Shown: in pieces, positions 17,138 through 25,183 of the stretch
How the letters are laid out: each line of letters begins with the position of its first letter
Position numbering within the stretch: position 1 is the stretch's first letter
Assembly: GCF_900187395.1 (NCBI RefSeq)
Contig: NZ_FYEZ01000001.1
Coordinates: forward strand, 620,001-684,000
Origin: Kytococcus aerolatus
GTDB lineage: Bacteria > Actinomycetota > Actinomycetes > Actinomycetales > Dermatophilaceae
Direction: 5' to 3'
Length of the DNA: 64,000 bases
Notes under the pieces: model-generated
Databases searched by the model: none
Seen by the model: only the letters and a program-made list of their open reading frames with translations
What the model was told of the DNA's origin: nothing
Made by a program: the position numbers and the translations under genes

Positions 17138-18241
17138 TCAGCCGGCCGACGAGGCGCTCGGTGCCGGCTGCTCGGAGAGCACCTGCTCGCAGGTCTCCAG
17201 CCCCGCGGTGTCCCCGGCGGCGATCGCCTCGACCGTCGACCGGGCCTCGGAGAAGTCGGTCACCGCGAAGGCCTCCATCCCCCCGGGGACCCGGCCGACG
17301 ACCTCCCCGCAGTTCGCGTCCGGGGCCAGGAACCAGTCCGCCCCCGAGTCCCGCGCGCCGATCATCTTCTGCCGGATCCCGTCGATCGGACCGACCTGCC
17401 CCTCGGCGTCGATCGTGCCCGTCCCGGCGATGTCCTCACCCCCGGTGAGCGGCCCCTCGGTGAGCTGGTCGTAGATCCCCAGCGAGAGCATCATCCCGGC
17501 CGAGGGTCCCCCGACGGCCCCGGCGTCCACGGTCACGTCCACCGCGCTGTCGGCCCGCGCACCCAGCAGCACCCCGACCACGGTGCGCCCCTCGGCCGTC
17601 CCGGTCGGCACCTCCAGCGTGCGCTCCCGCCCGTCGCGCCGCACCCGCATCGGCACCTTCGTGCCCGGCTCGGCGGCTTGCACCACCTGCTGCACGTCCG
17701 CCGGCTGCTCCACCGAGCGCCCGCCCGCCTCGAGGATCACGTCGTCGGTGCGCAGCACCCCCCGGGCGGCGGCGTCCGGCAGCACCTCCCCGACCACCAC
17801 CTCCTCGGTGACCTCCACCCCGGCCGCCCGCAGCGCCACCACGGAGGCGCCGCTCTGCGAGCCCTCCATCTGCGCGCTGGAGTGCTGGTCGACCTCCTCC
17901 TCGGTGACCTCCGCGGGGAAGACCTGCTCGCGCGGGATGATCTCGTCCTGCCCCCGCAGCCGCGACCAGGTCACCTCCCACCAGCTGGCCTCGTGCCCCG
18001 GGCCGCCGTACATCGCGACCGTCGTCATGCGCAGCCCACCCTCGGTGGGGTGGGTCTCGTGCCCCTCGATGCGGATCATCGGCCCACCCCCCGGGCCCTC
18101 CTCGGCGAGCACGTCGTAGGCGGTGCCCGGCTTGAGGAGCACGTAGGGGGCCGTGACCAGCTGGGAGGCCACGACGGCCACCACCACGAGCAGGGCCAGC
18201 AGCATCGTCCCCAGGCCCAGGAGGCGGCGTCCGGTCGTCAT
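17138..18241 (-). CDS. YlbL-type membrane PDZ domain/Lon-like serine protease
   Basis: A 367-residue protein with one N-terminal membrane helix (about residues 7-30). A PDZ domain follows (about 135-215, VVVGEVLPDAAARGVLRTDDVILEAGG). A C-terminal Lon (S16) protease domain carries the Ser of GGPSAGMM near residue 247 and the Lys of RQKMIGAR near 290 as the catalytic dyad. Members are membrane-anchored proteases with the active domain outside. In other bacteria they act in envelope quality control or cell-division checkpoints, and the substrate here is unknown. The start ATG lies six bases downstream of GAGAAT, suggesting leaderless transcription. It diverges from the DUF2342 gene. Confidence 0.9.
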   Translation of the reverse strand: MTTGRRLLGLGTMLLALLVVVAVVASQLVTAPYVLLKPGTAYDVLAEEGPGGGPMIRIEGHETHPTEGGLRMTTVAMYGGPGHEASWWEVTWSRLRGQDEIIPREQVFPAEVTEEEVDQHSSAQMEGSQSGASVVALRAAGVEVTEEVVVGEVLPDAAARGVLRTDDVILEAGGRSVEQPADVQQVVQAAEPGTKVPMRVRRDGRERTLEVPTGTAEGRTVVGVLLGARADSAVDVTVDAGAVGGPSAGMMLSLGIYDQLTEGPLTGGEDIAGTGTIDAEGQVGPIDGIRQKMIGARDSGADWFLAPDANCGEVVGRVPGGMEAFAVTDFSEARSTVEAIAAGDTAGLETCEQVLSEQPAPSASSAG

Positions 18242-18351
18242 CGGGCCATTCTCACACCGCCCGCGCGCGCTCCCGCACCCCCGGCGCGGGAGAATGGGGG
18301 AAGGCCCGACGCCGACCCGGTGTTGTCACCGGGGACCACGAGGAGGCACGC

Positions 18352-19950
18352 ATGACGCAGGACAACGGACCCCGCGACGACGAGAACGGCACCCCCGACG
18401 AGCCGCAGGACCCGATGAAGGAGATGCTCCGCGGCTTCCTCGGTGACGCCGTGGACTCCCCGGAGGTCGACGAGATGCTCCGCTCCCTGGGGATGCAGGG
18501 AGGCGTGCCCGGCGCAGCCCCCGGTCAGACCCCGGGTGGGGTGCCCGGGATGCCCGGGGCGGGTGAGGCCGGCGCCAACCCCTTCGCGGCGATGATGGCC
18601 GGCAATCCCGCCGCCTTCGGCGCCCTCCAGGCCCAGGTGCAGGCCATGTTCAACGCCGACGACTCCGCGGTGAACCCCGACCTGGCCCGGGACGTGGCGC
18701 GGCGCGTGGCCGTGGCCGGCGGCGACCCCTCGGTGGGCGAGACCGCCCAGCGCGATGCCGACCAGGTGGCCCAGGTGGCCTCCCTCTGGCTGGACGCCGC
18801 CACCGAGTTCTCCGCCCTCGACGGCCGGGCCCGGGTGGTGAGCCGCTCGGAGTGGGTGGAGGCCACGCTGCCCACCTGGGTGCAGGTCCTCACCCCGCTG
18901 GCCGAGGGCGTGAACAACGCCGTGGCCGGCTCCCTGGAGGGACGCTTCGGGGACGACCCCGAGACGCTGGAGTCCCAGCTGCCCCCGGGCATGCTCCCCC
19001 CGGGCATGGACCTCTCGGCCGTCATGGGTCAGATGACCCCGATGCTGCGCAAGATGTCGGCCTCCATGTTCTCCGTGCAGCTGGGGCAGGCGGCCGGGGC
19101 GCTGAGCCGCGAGGTCGTCTCCGGCACCGACGTCGGCCTGCCCCTGGTGGAGGGCGAGGAGGTGCTCATGGTGCCGGCCAACGTCCGCGAGTTCGCCGAC
19201 GGTCTGGAGATCGACCCCGCCGAGGTGATGCTCTACCTCACGGTGCGGGAGTCCGCCCGCCAGCGTCTCTTCGCCGGGGCGCCCTGGGTGCGCTCGCAGG
19301 TCATCGAGGCGGTCCGCGCCTACGCCGCCGACATGCGCCTGGACACCGACTCGATCGAGTCCAAGGTCGCCTCGGTGGACCCCACCGACCCGGAGGCCAT
19401 GCAGTCCGCCCTGGGGGACGGTCTGTTCCACCCGGAACCGAGCGAGGCCCAGCGGCAGGCCCTGGCCCGCCTCGAGACCTGGCTCGCCCTCATCGAGGGC
19501 TGGGTCGACGTGGTGACCGACCGCGCCACCGCGAGCACCCTCCCCCACGCCCAGGCGCTCGCCGAGACGGTGCGCCGGCGCCGGGCCACCCAGGGGCCGG
19601 CGGAGAAGACCTTCTCCGGCCTGGTCGGCCTGGAGCTGCGGCCACGGCGGATGCGCGACGCCGCCAACCTGTTCGCCGCCATGGAGGACCGCCACGGGGC
19701 CGCCGCCCGGGACGCCGTCTGGGACCACCCGGACATCGCCCCCGACGCGGCCGCCCTGGACGACGTGCTCGGCTACGTGGAGGCCTGGGGCCGCAACGAG
19801 CCCGGCGAGGCCACCGGCACGGACTTCGACGCCGAGCTGGAGGCCCTGCTGCGGGACGCTCAGGGGCAGGCCGAGGACTCCGACGGGTCGAGCGGCTCCG
19901 GGGAGTCCGAGGGCCCCGGGGAGTCCGGCGAGGACCCCGGCCGCACCTGA
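18352..19950 (+). CDS. DUF2342 family (zincin-like) putative metalloprotease
   Basis: A 532-residue protein of the DUF2342/TIGR03624 type, often named zinc-dependent metalloprotease or F420-biosynthesis-associated protein in actinobacteria. Recognisable blocks are the N-terminal Gly/Pro-rich region, QMTPMLRKMSASMFSVQLGQ, VPANVREFADGLEID, LYLTVRESARQRLFAGAPWV, LALIEGWVDVVTDRAT and EKTFSGLVGLELRPRRMRDA. In the family as I recall it, the fourth block reads REAAHxRLF. Here the His position is Arg, so a metal ligand may be missing. The C-terminal ~30 residues are a Ser/Gly/Glu low-complexity tail that overlaps a convergent gene by 91 bp. CGAGGAGG supplies a Shine-Dalgarno before the ATG. Confidence 0.85.
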   Translation: MTQDNGPRDDENGTPDEPQDPMKEMLRGFLGDAVDSPEVDEMLRSLGMQGGVPGAAPGQTPGGVPGMPGAGEAGANPFAAMMAGNPAAFGALQAQVQAMFNADDSAVNPDLARDVARRVAVAGGDPSVGETAQRDADQVAQVASLWLDAATEFSALDGRARVVSRSEWVEATLPTWVQVLTPLAEGVNNAVAGSLEGRFGDDPETLESQLPPGMLPPGMDLSAVMGQMTPMLRKMSASMFSVQLGQAAGALSREVVSGTDVGLPLVEGEEVLMVPANVREFADGLEIDPAEVMLYLTVRESARQRLFAGAPWVRSQVIEAVRAYAADMRLDTDSIESKVASVDPTDPEAMQSALGDGLFHPEPSEAQRQALARLETWLALIEGWVDVVTDRATASTLPHAQALAETVRRRRATQGPAEKTFSGLVGLELRPRRMRDAANLFAAMEDRHGAAARDAVWDHPDIAPDAAALDDVLGYVEAWGRNEPGEATGTDFDAELEALLRDAQGQAEDSDGSSGSGESEGPGESGEDPGRT

Positions 19951-20465
19951 CCCGCCCCCGGCGGGGGCACCCGCCACCCGTGGGCCACCCCGTCGAGGAA
20001 GGCCATGGCCCGGTCGTAGTCCGGGTAGCGCGTCACCAGCGCCCGGAACTCCGGGCCGTGGCCGGGGACGAACAGGTGGGCCAGCTCGTGGACGACCACG
20101 GCGTCGATCACCCAGTCCGGCATCGTGGCCAGGGCGTCGCTGAGGATCACCACCCGCCGGCGTGGCTGGCAGGAGCCCCAGCGCTGCCGCTGCCGCCCGG
20201 ACCAGGTGATCGACGCGACCTCCGCCCGACCGTCGAAGTAGCGCTGGCTGATCCGCTCGGCCCGGCGCCGCAGCGCCCCGGCGTCCCGCGCCCGCCACTC
20301 CTTGCGCAGCACCTTCTCCACCAGGGCGTCCACCTGCTGGCGCTCCAGCTCCGGGGGCATCCCGGCCGGCACCGCCACGTGCACCGCACCGTCCACCCGC
20401 CGAGCGCTCAGCGTCTTGCGCCGCCGCGTGCTGCGGGTGATGACGACCTCGGGGCGCTCGTCCAC
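19860..20465 (-). CDS. YgjP-type (M48-like/DUF45) metallopeptidase
   Basis: A 201-residue protein of the YgjP/SprT-like zinc peptidase family. The zinc motif HELAH sits in VVHELAHLFVPGHGPEFRALV. Just before it is the family block RQRQRWGSCQPRRRVVILSDAL. These small proteins are presumed metallopeptidases; their targets are not known. The GTG start at 20465 is one base after the stop of the upstream enoyl-CoA hydratase-like gene, so the two form an operon. The last ~25 residues (Ser/Pro/Asp-rich) are encoded antisense to the Ser/Gly/Glu tail of the convergent DUF2342 gene. The shared low-complexity sequence therefore serves both proteins, or one of the annotated tails is not needed. Confidence 0.82.
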   Translation of the reverse strand: MDERPEVVITRSTRRRKTLSARRVDGAVHVAVPAGMPPELERQQVDALVEKVLRKEWRARDAGALRRRAERISQRYFDGRAEVASITWSGRQRQRWGSCQPRRRVVILSDALATMPDWVIDAVVVHELAHLFVPGHGPEFRALVTRYPDYDRAMAFLDGVAHGWRVPPPGAGQVRPGSSPDSPGPSDSPEPLDPSESSACP

Positions 20466-20466
20466 G

Positions 20467-21330
20467 TCACTGCCCCGTGAAGCGCGGCACGCGACGCTCG
20501 GAGGCCGCGGCGATCCCCTCCTGGAGGTCCTGCGTGGCCAGGGTGACCCCCTGGGCGAGCGACTCCCACTGCAGGCAGTCGGCCAGCGAGTCATGCCCGC
20601 CGTCCCGCAGCGCCACCGTCGTGAGCTGGGCCGCGACCGGGGCCGTCGCCGCGATGCCCCGGGCCATCGTGAGCGCCTCCGCGAGCACCTCCTGGGCCGA
20701 GACCACCCGGGAGGCCAGACCGAGCCGCAGCGCCTCCGAGCCACGGACGGAACGCCCCGTGAGGAGCAGGTCCCGTGCCACCGCCATACCCACGGTCTGC
20801 GGCAGCAGCCAGGTGGAGGCCATCCCCGGGTGGAGACCCAGCTGGGTGAAGGGCATCGCCAGCTTGGCGGTCTCCGAGGCCACCCGCAGGTCGCAGGCCA
20901 GGGCCACGGCCAGACCGGCCCCGATGGCGTGACCGTTGATCGCCGCGATCGTGGGCACCTCGAGCTGGCCGATGGAGAGCCAGTCGCTGTAGAAGGCCTG
21001 CATCCGGGAGCGGAGGGTGGCCACCGAGGCGTCCGGCTCGGAGGAGATCCAGTCGAGCTGGCCGCCGGCGCAGAAGGCGCTGCCCCGACCGGTGACGACC
21101 ACCGCGCGCAGGTCCGGCTCGCTGCGGAGCCGCTGGACGGCCTCCACCCAGGAGGCGGTCATCCCCGCGCTCATGGCGTTGCGCTTCTCCGGCAGGGCCA
21201 GCTCGATGACGGCCACCTGTCCCTCGGACTCGTCGAGGAGGTGCAGCGCGAGATCGTCGAGCGGCTCGGTCCGCGCGTCGGCCAGCAGGGTGTGCGGGGC
21301 CGCGGGCTCAGGGCTGTGGTCGGTGCTCAT
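20467..21330 (-). CDS. Enoyl-CoA hydratase/isomerase (crotonase) family protein
   Basis: A 287-residue crotonase-fold protein. Family landmarks are KRNAMSAGM, the oxyanion-hole segment GSAFCAGGQLDW, INGHAIGAGLAVALACDLR and LAMPFTQLGLHPGMAS. The position that in enoyl-CoA hydratases carries the first catalytic Glu (LPEVKLGL) is Phe here (MPFTQLGL), so it is unlikely to be a standard hydratase. Isomerase, hydrolase or decarboxylase chemistry on an acyl-CoA is possible. The ATG at 21330 lies seven bases after TAGCGT, suggesting a leaderless start; an ATG nine bases upstream is within the spacer. It is the first gene of a two-gene unit with the YgjP-type peptidase. Confidence 0.85.
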   Translation of the reverse strand: MSTDHSPEPAAPHTLLADARTEPLDDLALHLLDESEGQVAVIELALPEKRNAMSAGMTASWVEAVQRLRSEPDLRAVVVTGRGSAFCAGGQLDWISSEPDASVATLRSRMQAFYSDWLSIGQLEVPTIAAINGHAIGAGLAVALACDLRVASETAKLAMPFTQLGLHPGMASTWLLPQTVGMAVARDLLLTGRSVRGSEALRLGLASRVVSAQEVLAEALTMARGIAATAPVAAQLTTVALRDGGHDSLADCLQWESLAQGVTLATQDLQEGIAAASERRVPRFTGQ

Positions 21331-21434
21331 GGGAGGCACGCTATCCGGGCCGACCCCGGGCGCTCCCCCGTGCTCCGGACGGCCTGTGGACGCAGCCCGG
21401 CCCGGGGCCGCAGGATCCTGTCATCGTCCCGGCC

Positions 21435-22448
21435 ATGCGCGAACTCGTCCGGCTGCTCCCCCACCTCACGCCCCTGCCCCACCCCTCCGGCGGCGTCCAG
21501 CTGGGTGGGCCCCCGGGGCGCCACGAGCTCCTGCGGGATCTCACCGGGGCCCAGCGGCAGTACCTGCTCGCCCTGGGTGCTCCCCGCTCGCTGGCCGGGG
21601 AGCTCGCCGCCGTCCGGGAGGCCGGCATCAGCCCCGAGGAGCACACCGAGCTCATCACCCGGCTGCGCGGCCTCCGGGCCCTGCAGGAGATCACCGACCC
21701 GCCCTGGGCCCGGGAGCTGGCCGGTGACCGGCGCGACCGGCTGCGGGAGGTGGCCCGGGCCGTGCACGCCGCCGGGGGCCCGGCGGGCTTGGAGACCGCC
21801 CGGCGGCGCGAGGCGGCCACGGTCCAGGTCATGACCGGCACACCGTGGGGCGATCCGCCCCGGGAGGGATTCACCGAGGCCCTCGTGCGCGCTCTCCGCG
21901 CGGCCGGGGTCGGGCAGGTCCTGGCCCCCTCGCAGGCCCACCGGTGGTGGCGCCGGCTGACGGGCACCGGCCACCCCGGGAGCCTCGACCTCGTGGTGGT
22001 GACGCAGCGGGATCTCTGCGAGGCCGCAGGTCTCCGGGCCCTGGTCGAGGCAGGGGTCCCACACCTGCCCGTCCTGCTGACCCCCGGGGCCGTGGTGGTC
22101 GGTCCGGTGGTGCACCCCGGCGGAGCCTGCACGGAGTGTTGTGCCCTGCACGAGCGCCCGGGAGACGGCCCGGTGACGCTCCCCCTGGCCGACCTGGAGC
22201 ACTGGGGCGGCCGGCAGCCACCGCCCGCCCTGCAGGAGGCGGCGCTCCAGCACGGGGTGGCCCTGGCGACGGCCTGGCTGGACGCCCCCGGGTCGGCCGT
22301 GGGGTCCCCCCGGTGGCTGCACCGGGTCGGCGACCCGCTGCCCCAGGCCGGGCCCACCGCACCGCACCCGTCCTGCTGGTGCGCAGGACGGGTCAGGCGG
22401 CGACAGGGTGCTTCCGGGGTCGGCCTCGTGACCGCTTCCGGGGGATGA
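21435..22448 (+). CDS. Cyclodehydratase-like (TOMM leader-binding/ThiF-related) protein
   Basis: A 337-residue protein resembling the actinobacterial proteins annotated as bacteriocin biosynthesis cyclodehydratase or TOMM precursor leader-peptide-binding protein. These are degenerate relatives of ThiF/E1 enzymes. Landmarks are the N-terminal leader-binding-like region (RLLPHLTPLPHPSGGVQLG), a Rossmann-like stretch (LDLVVVTQRDLCEAAGLRAL) and HPGGACTECCALHERPGDG, whose CxxC pairs with a C-terminal CWC as a likely structural zinc site. No YcaO enzyme, precursor peptide or exporter lies nearby, so a natural-product role is not supported. Its constant position next to whiB7/uvrD2 in actinobacteria argues for a housekeeping role. 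The 3' end overlaps the convergent whiB7 by 56 bp. The start has no clear ribosome site. Confidence 0.7.
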   Translation: MRELVRLLPHLTPLPHPSGGVQLGGPPGRHELLRDLTGAQRQYLLALGAPRSLAGELAAVREAGISPEEHTELITRLRGLRALQEITDPPWARELAGDRRDRLREVARAVHAAGGPAGLETARRREAATVQVMTGTPWGDPPREGFTEALVRALRAAGVGQVLAPSQAHRWWRRLTGTGHPGSLDLVVVTQRDLCEAAGLRALVEAGVPHLPVLLTPGAVVVGPVVHPGGACTECCALHERPGDGPVTLPLADLEHWGGRQPPPALQEAALQHGVALATAWLDAPGSAVGSPRWLHRVGDPLPQAGPTAPHPSCWCAGRVRRRQGASGVGLVTASGG

Positions 22449-22686
22449 CCCGGCCGGCGTCGAAGAGCTCCCCGCCCCAGACGCCCCAGGGCTCGGAGCG
22501 CTCCAGCGCCCCGGACAGGCAGGTCCGGGCGACCGGGCAGGTGCGGCAGAGGGACTTCGCGAGCTCGACGCCGTCGGGGGTGGTGGCGAACCAGAGCTCG
22601 GGGTCGTGGGTGAGGCAGGGCAGGGAGTCGCCGGCCGCCCGGGCCTCGTCGAGCAGGGTCAGGTGATGGGTGTCCAGGGCAGGCAT
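22393..22686 (-). CDS. whiB7: WhiB-family transcriptional regulator, WhiB7 type
   Basis: A 97-residue iron-sulfur regulator. Four cysteines (Cys24, Cys47, Cys50, Cys56) would hold a [4Fe-4S] cluster. The turn EPWGVWGGE follows, and an AT-hook RGRPRK (87-92) ends the protein. The AT-hook and the position beside uvrD2 identify the WhiB7 subgroup. That subgroup partners the primary sigma factor to switch on intrinsic antibiotic resistance when translation is inhibited. The ATG at 22686 follows GGAAGGA; in-frame upstream starts would add Pro/Arg-rich sequence typical of non-coding leader. The ~290-nt leader carries its own promoter, a uORF and hairpins, described separately. The gene converges on and overlaps the cyclodehydratase-like gene. 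Confidence 0.92.
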   Translation of the reverse strand: MPALDTHHLTLLDEARAAGDSLPCLTHDPELWFATTPDGVELAKSLCRTCPVARTCLSGALERSEPWGVWGGELFDAGRVIPRKRSRGRPRKHPVAA

Positions 22687-22798
22687 GCCTGGTGGGTCCT
22701 TCCGGGGAGTTCGGGGCATCACCGAGGGACCGACCACGGTCGGTTCCGGCTGCGGTGGTGGGGTGGGTGTGCGCGAGGGGCGCACCCGGCAGGGCGAA
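22687..22798 (-). promoter_or_regulatory. whiB7 leader: hairpins between uORF and whiB7
   Basis: Two compact hairpins lie between the uORF stop and the whiB7 start. One has 6-bp arms GTGCGC/GCGCAC with a 5-nt loop (22769-22785) and begins 14 nt after the uORF stop. The other has 6-bp arms ACCGAC/GTCGGT with a 4-nt loop (22729-22744). Their position fits a ribosome-controlled attenuator, as known for whiB7/wblC leaders. No T tract follows either hairpin, so termination strength is unclear. Confidence 0.6.
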
Positions 22799-22903
22799 TC
22801 AGCCGATGCGGCGGTCGACGATCGCGGAGGAGCTATCTCGGGTCGCAAGGACGCCGGGGGCGTCGACCTGCAGACGGTCGATGAACAGCGTGGTGGTGTT
22901 CAT
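22799..22903 (-). CDS. whiB7 upstream ORF (leader peptide, 34 residues)
   Basis: A short open frame begins at the ATG at 22903 and ends with TGA at 22801-22799. It encodes MNTTTLFIDRLQV, then DAPGVLATRD and SSSAIVDRRIG. GGAAGGAGG lies eight bases upstream of the ATG, the best Shine-Dalgarno in this neighbourhood, so translation is expected. It sits about 75 nt downstream of the predicted whiB7 transcription start and ends 112 nt before whiB7. Leaders with translated uORFs are known for whiB7 genes: stalling on the uORF when translation is inhibited favours readthrough into whiB7. The peptide itself probably has no independent function. It is too short for routine gene calls. Confidence 0.75.
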   Translation of the reverse strand: MNTTTLFIDRLQVDAPGVLATRDSSSAIVDRRIG

Positions 22904-22986
22904 GTTCTGCTCCTCCTTCCTTCGATCGCGGACACGGACCCACCCGGCAGGGAGCGGTCGGCGCCGTCCCCGGAAGGTGTGCCCTC

Positions 22987-23025
22987 ACACTAGGCAGAGC
23001 CCGCAGCGCGGGTCCAACCCTTTTT
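22987..23025 (-). promoter_or_regulatory. whiB7 promoter with upstream AT-rich activator site
   Basis: On the minus strand an AAAAA tract (23025-23021), a 3-bp GGG gap and a -35 TTGGAC (23017-23012) are followed after 19 bp by a -10 TAGTGT (22992-22987). An A/T tract 3 bp upstream of the -35 is the arrangement described for WhiB7-dependent promoters, where the AT-hook binds. This predicts autoregulation. The tract stands out in a strongly GC-rich region. Confidence 0.7.
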
Positions 23026-23059
23026 CCCGCAGCCCCCGGATCGTTGCCGTGTCGTGACC

Positions 23060-25183
23060 TCAGACGGCCGGCGTCTCCTCGGCCACGACCTGCGGGTCCT
23101 CACCCGCCATGACCCGCAGCAGCGCGGCCCCGTAGCGCTCCAGCTTGGCCTTCCCGATGCCGGGGATGCCCGCCAGGTCCTCCAGCTCGTCCGGGTCGGC
23201 CGTGGCCACCGCCTCCAGGGTGGCGTCGGTGAAGACCACGAAGGCCGGCTTGCCCAGGCCCGCGGCGACGGCCTTCCGCCACTCCCGGAGCGCCTCGAAG
23301 GTCGCCTCGTCGTACTGCGGGGGACAGTCCGCGCAGCGGCGCACCTTGGCCTCCGCGGCCGTGTCCAGCGGCCGGTTGCACTGGGCGCACACGGCGGGCC
23401 GCCGTGGCTTCCGCCGCGCCGAGCGCTCCTCCCGGACCGCCGCCCGCTCGGAGCGGGCAGCCTCCCCCAGCAGGTCGCTCGCACCGGCGAAGAAGCGCGA
23501 GGGCTCCCGCTGCCCCCGGCCGCCGACCCGGCCCCGGGCCCGGCTGAGGTGCAGCTGGTCCCGGGCCCGGGTCACCCCCACGTACGCCAGCCGGCGCTCC
23601 TCGGCGAGCGCCTCCGGGGTGCGCGCCATCGAGATCGGCAGCAGACCCTCCGAGCAGCCCACCATGAACACGACCGGCCACTCCAGGCCCTTGGCCGAGT
23701 GCAGCGAGGCCAGGGTGACGCCGTCCACCGCCGGGGCGTGCTGCTCCGCGGCCCGGCGGTCCAGCTCGGCCACGAGATCCGCCATCCGGGCGTCCGGGTC
23801 CACCGCGGCGAGGTCCTCCGCCACCGAGAGCAGCGCCTGGAGGGACTCCCAGCGTTCCCGCTGCGCCCCGGTCGAGCTGGGCGGCTCGGGGGACCAGCCC
23901 GCCCCGGAGAGGACGTCGGCCGTCTGCCGGACCAGCGGGGTCGACCCGTCGTCGGCCCGCACGGCCCCCCGCAGCAGGACGATCGCCGAACGCACCTCCT
24001 GGCGGGAGAAGAAGCGCTCCCCACCCCGCACCAGGTAGGGCACCCCCGCCCGGGCCAGGGCGGTCTCCAGCGCCTCGGACTGGCCGTTGGTGCGGAAGAG
24101 CACGGCCACGTCCCCCGGGGCCACCGGGTGCTCGGGGTCCTCCCCCATCTCCCGGATCCGGTCGGCCACCCAGCGGGCCTCGGCCTCCTCGTCGTCGTGG
24201 ACGGTCATGCGCGGGGCCGGGCCGGGCGGACGCTGGGCGTGGAGCTCGACCTGCCCCTGCGCCGCCCGCGGGTCCGCGGCGAGGAGGCGATTGGCCACGT
24301 GGAGGATCTGCGGGGTGGAGCGGTAGTTCCGGTGCAGCTCCACCGAGTCGGCCCCCGGGTGGTGGCTCGGGAAGTCCAGCAGGTGCCGGGCGCTGGCACC
24401 GGTGAACGAGTAGATGGTCTGGGCGGCGTCACCCACCACGCACACGTCGTGCCGCTCCCCCACCCAGGCGTCCAGGAGGGCCTGCTGCACGGCGTTGACG
24501 TCCTGGTACTCGTCCACCACGAAGTGCCGGTACTGGCCGCGCACGGTGCGGGCGACGTCCGGCCGCTCCCGGAGGATCCCCAGCATCGAGAGCAGGACGT
24601 CCTCGAAGTCCATCACCCCCCGGTCGCTGGCCACCTCCCCGTAGACCTCCAGCACGCGGGCCATCGCCGAGGCGTCCAGACCGCCCACCTCCCGCTGCTG
24701 GCGGCGCGCCTCGGCCGCGTAGGTGGTCGGGGTGAGCAGGGAGACCTTCGCCCACTCCACCTCCGCCGCCAGGTCCCGGATGGTGGTGCGGTCCACCTGC
24801 AGGCGCAGGCGGGAGGCCGCCTCGGCCACCAGCGGCGCCTTGGAGGCGATGATCTGCGGCGGCGCCCCGCCGACGACCTGCGGGTGGAAGAACTGGAGCT
24901 GCCGCAGCGCCGCCGAGTGGAAGGTGCGGGCCTGGACGCCGGGGACCCCGAGCTGCCGCAGCCGGGTGCGCATCTCCCCGGCCGCCCGGGCCGTGAAGGT
25001 GACCGCCAGGAGCTGCTGGGGCGGGAAGGCCCCGGAGTGGACGCCGTAGGCGATGCGGTGGGTGATGGCCCGTGTCTTGCCGGTCCCTGCACCGGCGAGC
25101 ACCCGCATCGCCCCCACCGGGTGGGCGGCCACCTGTCGCTGCTCGGGGTCGAGCCCCTCCAGGAGCCGCTCGGCGTCAGCCAC
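23060..25183 (-). CDS. uvrD2: ATP-dependent DNA helicase UvrD2
   Basis: A 707-residue superfamily 1A helicase of the actinobacterial UvrD2 type. Motifs: Walker A GAGTGKT near residue 31, Walker B VVDEYQD, motif III GDAAQTIYSFTGA, motif IV ELHRNYRS, motif V TLASLHSAKGLEWPVV and motif VI RLAYVGVTRARD. After the motor comes a four-cysteine linker (CAQC near 598 and CADC near 618), then a C-terminal HRDC domain (about 630-700). This is the architecture of mycobacterial UvrD2, whose function is 3'-5' DNA unwinding in repair and replication. The start is a GTG at 25183, overlapping the nudC stop by 8 nt, so it is downstream of nudC in one operon. The whiB7 promoter begins just beyond its stop. Confidence 0.95.
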   Translation of the reverse strand: MADAERLLEGLDPEQRQVAAHPVGAMRVLAGAGTGKTRAITHRIAYGVHSGAFPPQQLLAVTFTARAAGEMRTRLRQLGVPGVQARTFHSAALRQLQFFHPQVVGGAPPQIIASKAPLVAEAASRLRLQVDRTTIRDLAAEVEWAKVSLLTPTTYAAEARRQQREVGGLDASAMARVLEVYGEVASDRGVMDFEDVLLSMLGILRERPDVARTVRGQYRHFVVDEYQDVNAVQQALLDAWVGERHDVCVVGDAAQTIYSFTGASARHLLDFPSHHPGADSVELHRNYRSTPQILHVANRLLAADPRAAQGQVELHAQRPPGPAPRMTVHDDEEAEARWVADRIREMGEDPEHPVAPGDVAVLFRTNGQSEALETALARAGVPYLVRGGERFFSRQEVRSAIVLLRGAVRADDGSTPLVRQTADVLSGAGWSPEPPSSTGAQRERWESLQALLSVAEDLAAVDPDARMADLVAELDRRAAEQHAPAVDGVTLASLHSAKGLEWPVVFMVGCSEGLLPISMARTPEALAEERRLAYVGVTRARDQLHLSRARGRVGGRGQREPSRFFAGASDLLGEAARSERAAVREERSARRKPRRPAVCAQCNRPLDTAAEAKVRRCADCPPQYDEATFEALREWRKAVAAGLGKPAFVVFTDATLEAVATADPDELEDLAGIPGIGKAKLERYGAALLRVMAGEDPQVVAEETPAV

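Noticed and set aside
21435-22448. Bacteriocin or azole-peptide gene cluster
   Set aside because: Only the cyclodehydratase-like gene is present. The neighbours are whiB7, uvrD2 and a crotonase, so a biosynthetic cluster is not supported.
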